64,000 nucleotides of DNA. Source: Taenia hydatigena. Taxonomy: Eukaryota > Platyhelminthes > Cestoda > Cyclophyllidea > Taeniidae. The notes below the pieces were generated by a model. That model was given only the letters and a program-made list of their open reading frames with translations, was not told the DNA's origin and made no database searches. The stretch spans positions 35,716,952 to 35,780,951 of the forward strand of contig JADWOT020000001.1 in assembly GCA_036345935.2 (NCBI GenBank), read 5' to 3'. Positions 59,251-64,000 of the stretch are shown here, one piece after another (the first letter of the stretch is position 1; every line of letters begins with the position of its first letter). A program made the position numbers and the translations under genes.

Positions 59251-59539
59251 AATGGAGAACCGTCTCAAGTGATAAAATGACGCAGCGGTTAATCCTCATC
59301 ATCCTTCTCCACTCATGATGTTACCAATGAAAGTGGATGACACTTACCTGCATTAATCTACTTCTTTTAAGGAAATGGGGTAAAAGTGGGTAGATAGGTT
59401 TATAGGAGCCATTCCCTGTCGCTAATAACACGGTGAATGTGACAGCGTAATGAAGATGACGAAGATCCTAATAATGAGGCGAATCCTTGTAGCTGAATGG
59501 CTCAGATTGGTGGATGTGTAAGCCAGAGGACCGAAAAAG

Positions 59540-59690
59540 CGGTATGTTTGCAATTGGGATTTATAAAGGTAACCAAGCGTGGATCAGAACCTAACCAGAG
59601 ATTTCGATACTTTTGGTTGTGTTTGCATAGGTGTTTTGTAACGAAAACCTATGTTTTGATCAAATTCAGTGGTAGTGAATGACTTGCCAT
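59540..59690 (+). repeat. Family A fragment
   Basis: 59,608-59,680 aligns with 1,953-2,028 (TTTTGGTTGTGTTTGCATA and ATGTTTTGATCAAATTCAG with their A counterparts). The rest of 59,690-60,690 shows nothing clear apart from a CAG run. Confidence 0.55.
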
Positions 59691-60420
59691 CTGACTCATT
59701 TACTGACCAAGCTGCTATCCAACAACCCGAAATCCCTAATGGGGTGAACCCCTTGGTACGTTAATGTGTCAACAACCACGGCATCGTGTCTTTGATTTCT
59801 GGGATCAGTGAAAAGACCACCTACCTCAGCTGGCTACTTACTAGGTACCTTTGATCCTCCACAATCTGCTACCTAATGAGTCAGCTAGAATTGAACTTGA
59901 ATAGCTATTGTCCAAGCTGTAGAACGACTGAATGGCCCATCAACTAGCCAATAGCTTTGATCAAGCATTACCCCTTGGCTAAGTAAAGTGCCAACATGAA
60001 GACAAAAGGCTATAGAAGCGACTTGCCAACTACTAACGTAGAGAGAAGTAGAATTTGATGCCAACTGACACAAAATAAATTTTGGCAACTCGGCAGGTGA
60101 GATGGAAGTGGATCCAATTCTCTCACACGACAAGGGAACAATCCAAGTGATTCCCAACGTGGAAGCAGATTCTTGCCCTCAGTTAATGCATGCGGTGATT
60201 TGATCTTGCTGTCAGTCAAACCTGCAAGATCAAGCTCAACGTGTGCCTCTTGTCAGCTCGTCCTGGGGGATGAGGTTTCTCTTTAAGGACCTAATCCAAT
60301 CTTAGTAGCCCCTGCATATTTTCGCCTATTAGCTGATAGTGACGTGAAGTTAGAATATGATACACCCGTGAATCTGGCCTGTGAGGCCAAATGAGTGAAG
60401 TGCGCGCCTCTCCCTGCCTT

Positions 60421-60438
60421 GCAGCAGCAGCAGCAGCA
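60421..60438 (+). repeat. CAG microsatellite
   Basis: About six CAG units. Confidence 0.9.
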
Positions 60439-60699
60439 ATGTGCCTAGTCCCCTTCACGCTACCTCGTTCATCACGCCACCAAAGACAGAGAAAGTCATT
60501 TAAATGCACACACCATGCGCGCTTTAAGGGAAGGGAAGCCAAGTGAATGAAGATAAAAGCCAAAGTTGATCTCATACTCATTGTACTTCACTCGTTGGGA
60601 GCGAGGACAGCTAGAGCGGATTGCTTAAACTGCGAACATCTTTAAATTTAGTACGATTTATCTTCGTTGTCGAGAGGTTGCTTGTGCCTAAAGACCCTT

Positions 60700-60875
60700 T
60701 ATTTGGCACCATTTGTATCGTCGTCTTCCCATCCGTCAGTTCTCTCATGTCAATACACTCAATCCCCAGCTTATAGATTCAGAATTTAGTTTCTGTGCGA
60801 TGCCGCATTTGAGTCCTGGTAATCGTCACTAGGAGGGGAACAAACCCTCTTCATGTGGTTGGACAAAATGCGGTC
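60700..60875 (+). repeat. Family K repeat, copy 2
   Basis: Partner of 49,030-49,220. It abuts the left end of the A copy. Confidence 0.6.
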
Positions 60876-61448
60876 AGGGGTTAGCAGTGCTAAAATTTTT
60901 GTCGCTATCTGATTTAATGAATGCCTTGAATGCTGGAGGAGATCACACACTCCACTAGCCATTACTACCCACTTGACACATTAGTGATCAACCCGTGACC
61001 TAACCTACGTCTTACCTTCAACAGCGAGGGTGACCCATTTGGCGTGTTGGCCCTCATTTTGTGTCATCGTTGTCAACCTTGGAGTGAGGACATCACTACA
61101 GACATTTTTAATTGCAATCAGTTGATACCACATCTCCCTCGTTGACTAGTGGACCAGTAGTTCGTGATTGTGGCTACAGGTACTGCCACCATGCCTCACT
61201 TCTCACTCACTAGTGATTATGGGAACCACCAGTGCTTGCGTCAATACCTTTTACCCGATTCTGCTCAAGTGGGTGGCAAAAGTGAGGACTTGATGCGGCG
61301 AAATGCTTTATTCAAATCAAACTATCGTGCCAAAATGCAAGGGAATGGGGTAGAGGAAAGGTGGGTTTATCAAAGCTTTCCACCACTCGTTTTAGCTCTG
61401 AGTTGGCACTTTGTCACCGAACCATTCGCTAACGTTGACAAATCGGAA

Positions 61449-61525
61449 GTCATTTCGGCACATCGACACATTAGCACTACATGTGCTTGACGAAGTAGTC
61501 CTTAATGTTGGACGATAAGCTGTCT
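61449..61525 (-). repeat. W core copy, lacking the palindrome
   Basis: Reverse of GACTACTTCGTCAAGCACAT, as at 14,070 and 51,769. Confidence 0.7.
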
Positions 61526-62210
61526 GCTCTAAATCCACTCGTTTTGCGTTAACAAAAGCTGCAAATTGAAATGATGGGGAATGGTCCTTTGTGATCAGAG
61601 ATCTTCGGGTACGGGCATGAAGGCGTAAACAAGTCAGCAAATCCATAGAAATGTGTGACAGGGTCGACTTTCATTCTCCTGGAAAGGGCAGAGTGAGAGC
61701 GGGCAACAAGCAGACTTCATTTGTACTGACGCAGCTTGATAGACCAATTATCTTCACATAAAAGAATCCGGACAGTTTCATCTGCCTTTCAATGCCATTT
61801 TTACAGACATAGGACACACAGGTCAGGATGTTAACTTTAGGCAAACACTCAAAAGGAAAAGTTTGTCATGCACTAGATCCGACCCGAACTACTGCGGTCA
61901 CCACGTGAGAGAAATACAGGTATGCAAGCGCCTCATGTTTCGTGACTAGGCAGTCGTCAGTTGTGAAAGAGGTCGTACATAGTGGTGTCACATCCCAATA
62001 ATGACGACTCAGAGCGAACTAGATTCTCATAAGGGTGTATGGTTGTAGGAGAAGTAGAACCGCCTTGCTTCTCTTGTTACGAGTGGACTGAGAGCAAGAA
62101 GCAAGCGCTCTTCATCGGTGGCACAATAAACAGAGCAGAGCGACGAGAGTTGCGCTGATTCGATAAGTACTCTTCTCCATCGAAGGCAGATGACGACGGT
62201 TCTGTAGCAT

Positions 62211-62300
62211 GAAGCGTGTTCGTCGAACACTTCGCGTCTAACATTGAGGACTACTTACTCAAGTATATATATATCGCAGATGCGCAGATGAGATGAAGCG
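62211..62300 (+). repeat. W core copy
   Basis: Exact GTTCGTCGAAC near 62,219, the CTAACATTGAGGACTACTTA stretch, and an expanded TATATATATAT run. Confidence 0.85.
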
Positions 62301-63331
62301 CCTGACGAATTCTCTCTTTTGCCAAGTAACGCTGCAGTCAATCTGGTCGTTATAATCGACGGAGAAGTGTGTGTGTCAGCGAATCTTCCACCCCGCGATA
62401 GCATCCGCCCTCTGTGAGCGTGCATTATTCTCATCACTTAACCTCGTTCCTGTCATCGGTGATGTAGACTGTCCTCTGTCTGCACTCAACCCACTGGTTT
62501 GGGAGAAGTAAGGTGTAACCAGAAATCAGTCATTAATGCTGGTTGGTCAGCTATTTATCAAGCTCGCTTCCTAGTCAACCCTCTCTCTGGCTGCAGTATG
62601 AGCATGAAGCAGTTTGGGAGGCGTGTCAATTGTTGTTCATAACAACATGCTGTGGGAGGCTGGATATCGCTTAAAGGATCTCACAGACAAAACACAATAA
62701 TAAGACCTGAGAACCGAGACAGTCTCTACACATCAGTGATACCATCGTGGGTGTTGAGTTACAGTAGCCTCCACGTGCTCTTCACTGACATGCAAGATGT
62801 CCACCAGAAATGCCCTCAGATGTTTCTCTGTTACTTTTACTCTTGGTGGCTCATTGACGTCGAAGTTTTCAAAAATGTACCCACCAGAAGAAGGAAAGCA
62901 ACAGCATTGATTAGACGCAGGAGGGCGAGTTGTTGGGCGAGGCCTTAAATTTATCGGGGCTGGTAGATGTGCCTTTGAAAAGTCAAGTCCTCTGATACAT
63001 GACCATGATTTGCCCATCGTACAGCCAAACGCAAAACCGGAACGATGCGCCTCGTCCACCAAAACACCTACCTGGCCTACAAACTGCTCATCTGATTAGT
63101 TCCTATCGCTGCCTACCCCATTAGAGTGTCTACGTTCTTTGGAGACGTTGATGCCACTCCTCCAGACCTTGATGTCATCATGACAAAGATGCAAGTAATG
63201 ATGTGGCTCATTGCAGGCGGGTGAATTAGAATTGATGGATGAGTATACCCGAAGAACTGGAAGCTATTGTGGCGAAAAATCAATACAAACGCAGACGATA
63301 GTCTCAAGATCTGAGGTGAAATTCTTGCTAT

Positions 63332-63386
63332 CCTTCACTTCGATTATCTTCACAGTGGAAAGTTTTGAAGGTAATCAAAGTAGAAG
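63332..63386. other. Conserved stem-loop inside family A
   Basis: Third copy of the hairpin described at 12,100-12,153. Arms 63,332-63,351 and 63,367-63,386. Confidence 0.55.
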
Positions 63387-64000
63387 GTGGGTAAGAATTT
63401 TACAGCAGATTTTTGAAACTTTCACTTGCGTTTACGTTGCTTTTTTACGATAAAAAACCCACGTTTTGGCAAAATTGATGGTGTTTGACAATGAGCTCAG
63501 ATTTCGAAGAGGTTGGATTTGAAAAACCCAAGTTGATTGCACTGCATTATTTGGGCGGTGCAACGCTTACTTAGGGAGGGCAAAATGCGCAATGCAACTT
63601 GCTGTTCGCCAATGTCTTTGCTTCACCAAAACGTGAGAATAGCGATGTGGTTCGCTTATTGCTCGTAAGAGTGAGGACAAAGACTTGAAATTTGTGTGCG
63701 TGGCAGCGAGTGGTCAGGAAGGCGATGTGAGTCGCTGTCGAGAGCATGGATTGAATGTAACGAATCCAGCGAATGATGCTATGCTTAATAAAAGCCTCCT
63801 TTCAACTCTTTGTTAAATTTGAGGTGTATTCGGTGGTCATGTTGTGAGAGTGAGCGATAGGCTGAGGTGAGGAGAGCAAATGGTCAAAGAAGAGACTTGG
63901 GAGAAAATGGGATTATTACACTCACTAAATTGATGGCTACAAGAATTAGTGTCCAAGTCGTTGTCGTCTGCTTCGGTGCTAAGATTTGATTGAACCAAAT

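Larger units (their letters stand above)
60880..64000 (+). repeat. Family A repeat, copy 3, cut by the window end
   Basis: Reverse complement of 14,650 down to about 11,500, and from 61,610 the same as 1-2,400 in direct orientation. It carries two W cores in opposite orientation (61,449-61,525 on - and 62,211-62,300 on +). Confidence 0.85.

Noticed and set aside
59885..60219. Overlapping minus frames as genes
   Set aside because: Two frames are open over the same bases and there is no splice context or motif.
1..64000. Bacterial or plasmid origin
   Set aside because: No long open frames, no ribosome-binding-site and start pairs, no operons, and many diverged dispersed repeats.
1..64000. CRISPR array
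   Set aside because: No evenly spaced identical short repeats; the recurring short blocks are scattered and in both orientations.

Overview
This 64 kb window looks like eukaryotic, probably animal, nuclear DNA dominated by old, diverged, interleaved repeats. No open frame exceeds about 180 codons on either strand, there are no operon-like runs of genes, no rRNA and no convincing tRNA. The few coding-like stretches are short and end at GT..AG splice-like junctions, several with very short candidate introns (27-50 bp). A short TTAGGG-like tract at 54,848 fits an animal. A parasitic flatworm (tapeworm or fluke) would fit the tiny introns and the repeat style, but this is a guess from style and not from a matched gene. 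I recognised no gene well enough to give it a symbol.

Layout. 1-14,650 is a very large, imperfect inverted structure made from one repeat family (called A here): one copy on + (1-2,785 and 5,352-6,100), another on - (9,790-14,650), with a nested inverted pair of family B (7,330-7,875 and 8,755-9,300) near the centre. A 2.5 kb segment bounded by 84-bp direct repeats interrupts the first A copy. 14,740-16,060 is family C. 16,060-30,000 is the least repetitive part and holds most coding-like segments, on both strands, plus a 1.5 kb near-symmetric foldback (20,101-21,598). 30,000-32,450 is strongly A+C-rich on the + strand and contains an AACCCC tract. 32,450-43,900 mixes low-complexity pyrimidine tracts, a few coding-like frames and diverged repeat pairs. 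37,497-64,000 is again a mosaic of families A, B, C, D (which appears to be the start of A), E, G and K in both orientations, ending in a + copy of A (60,880-64,000).

A short conserved block (W core, with the palindrome GTTCGTCGAAC and a second small palindrome near a CATATATA stretch) recurs at least fourteen times in both orientations and links families A, B, C and G. It often lies 100-300 bp from a second conserved block (E core). This recurring E-core/W-core unit is the best candidate for an undescribed element, possibly the regulatory or terminal part of a non-autonomous transposon.

All homologies between repeats were judged by eye from the bases; percentages are approximate. Coding calls are deliberately of low confidence, because many overlapping frames in this window look protein-like by eye and cannot all be real.
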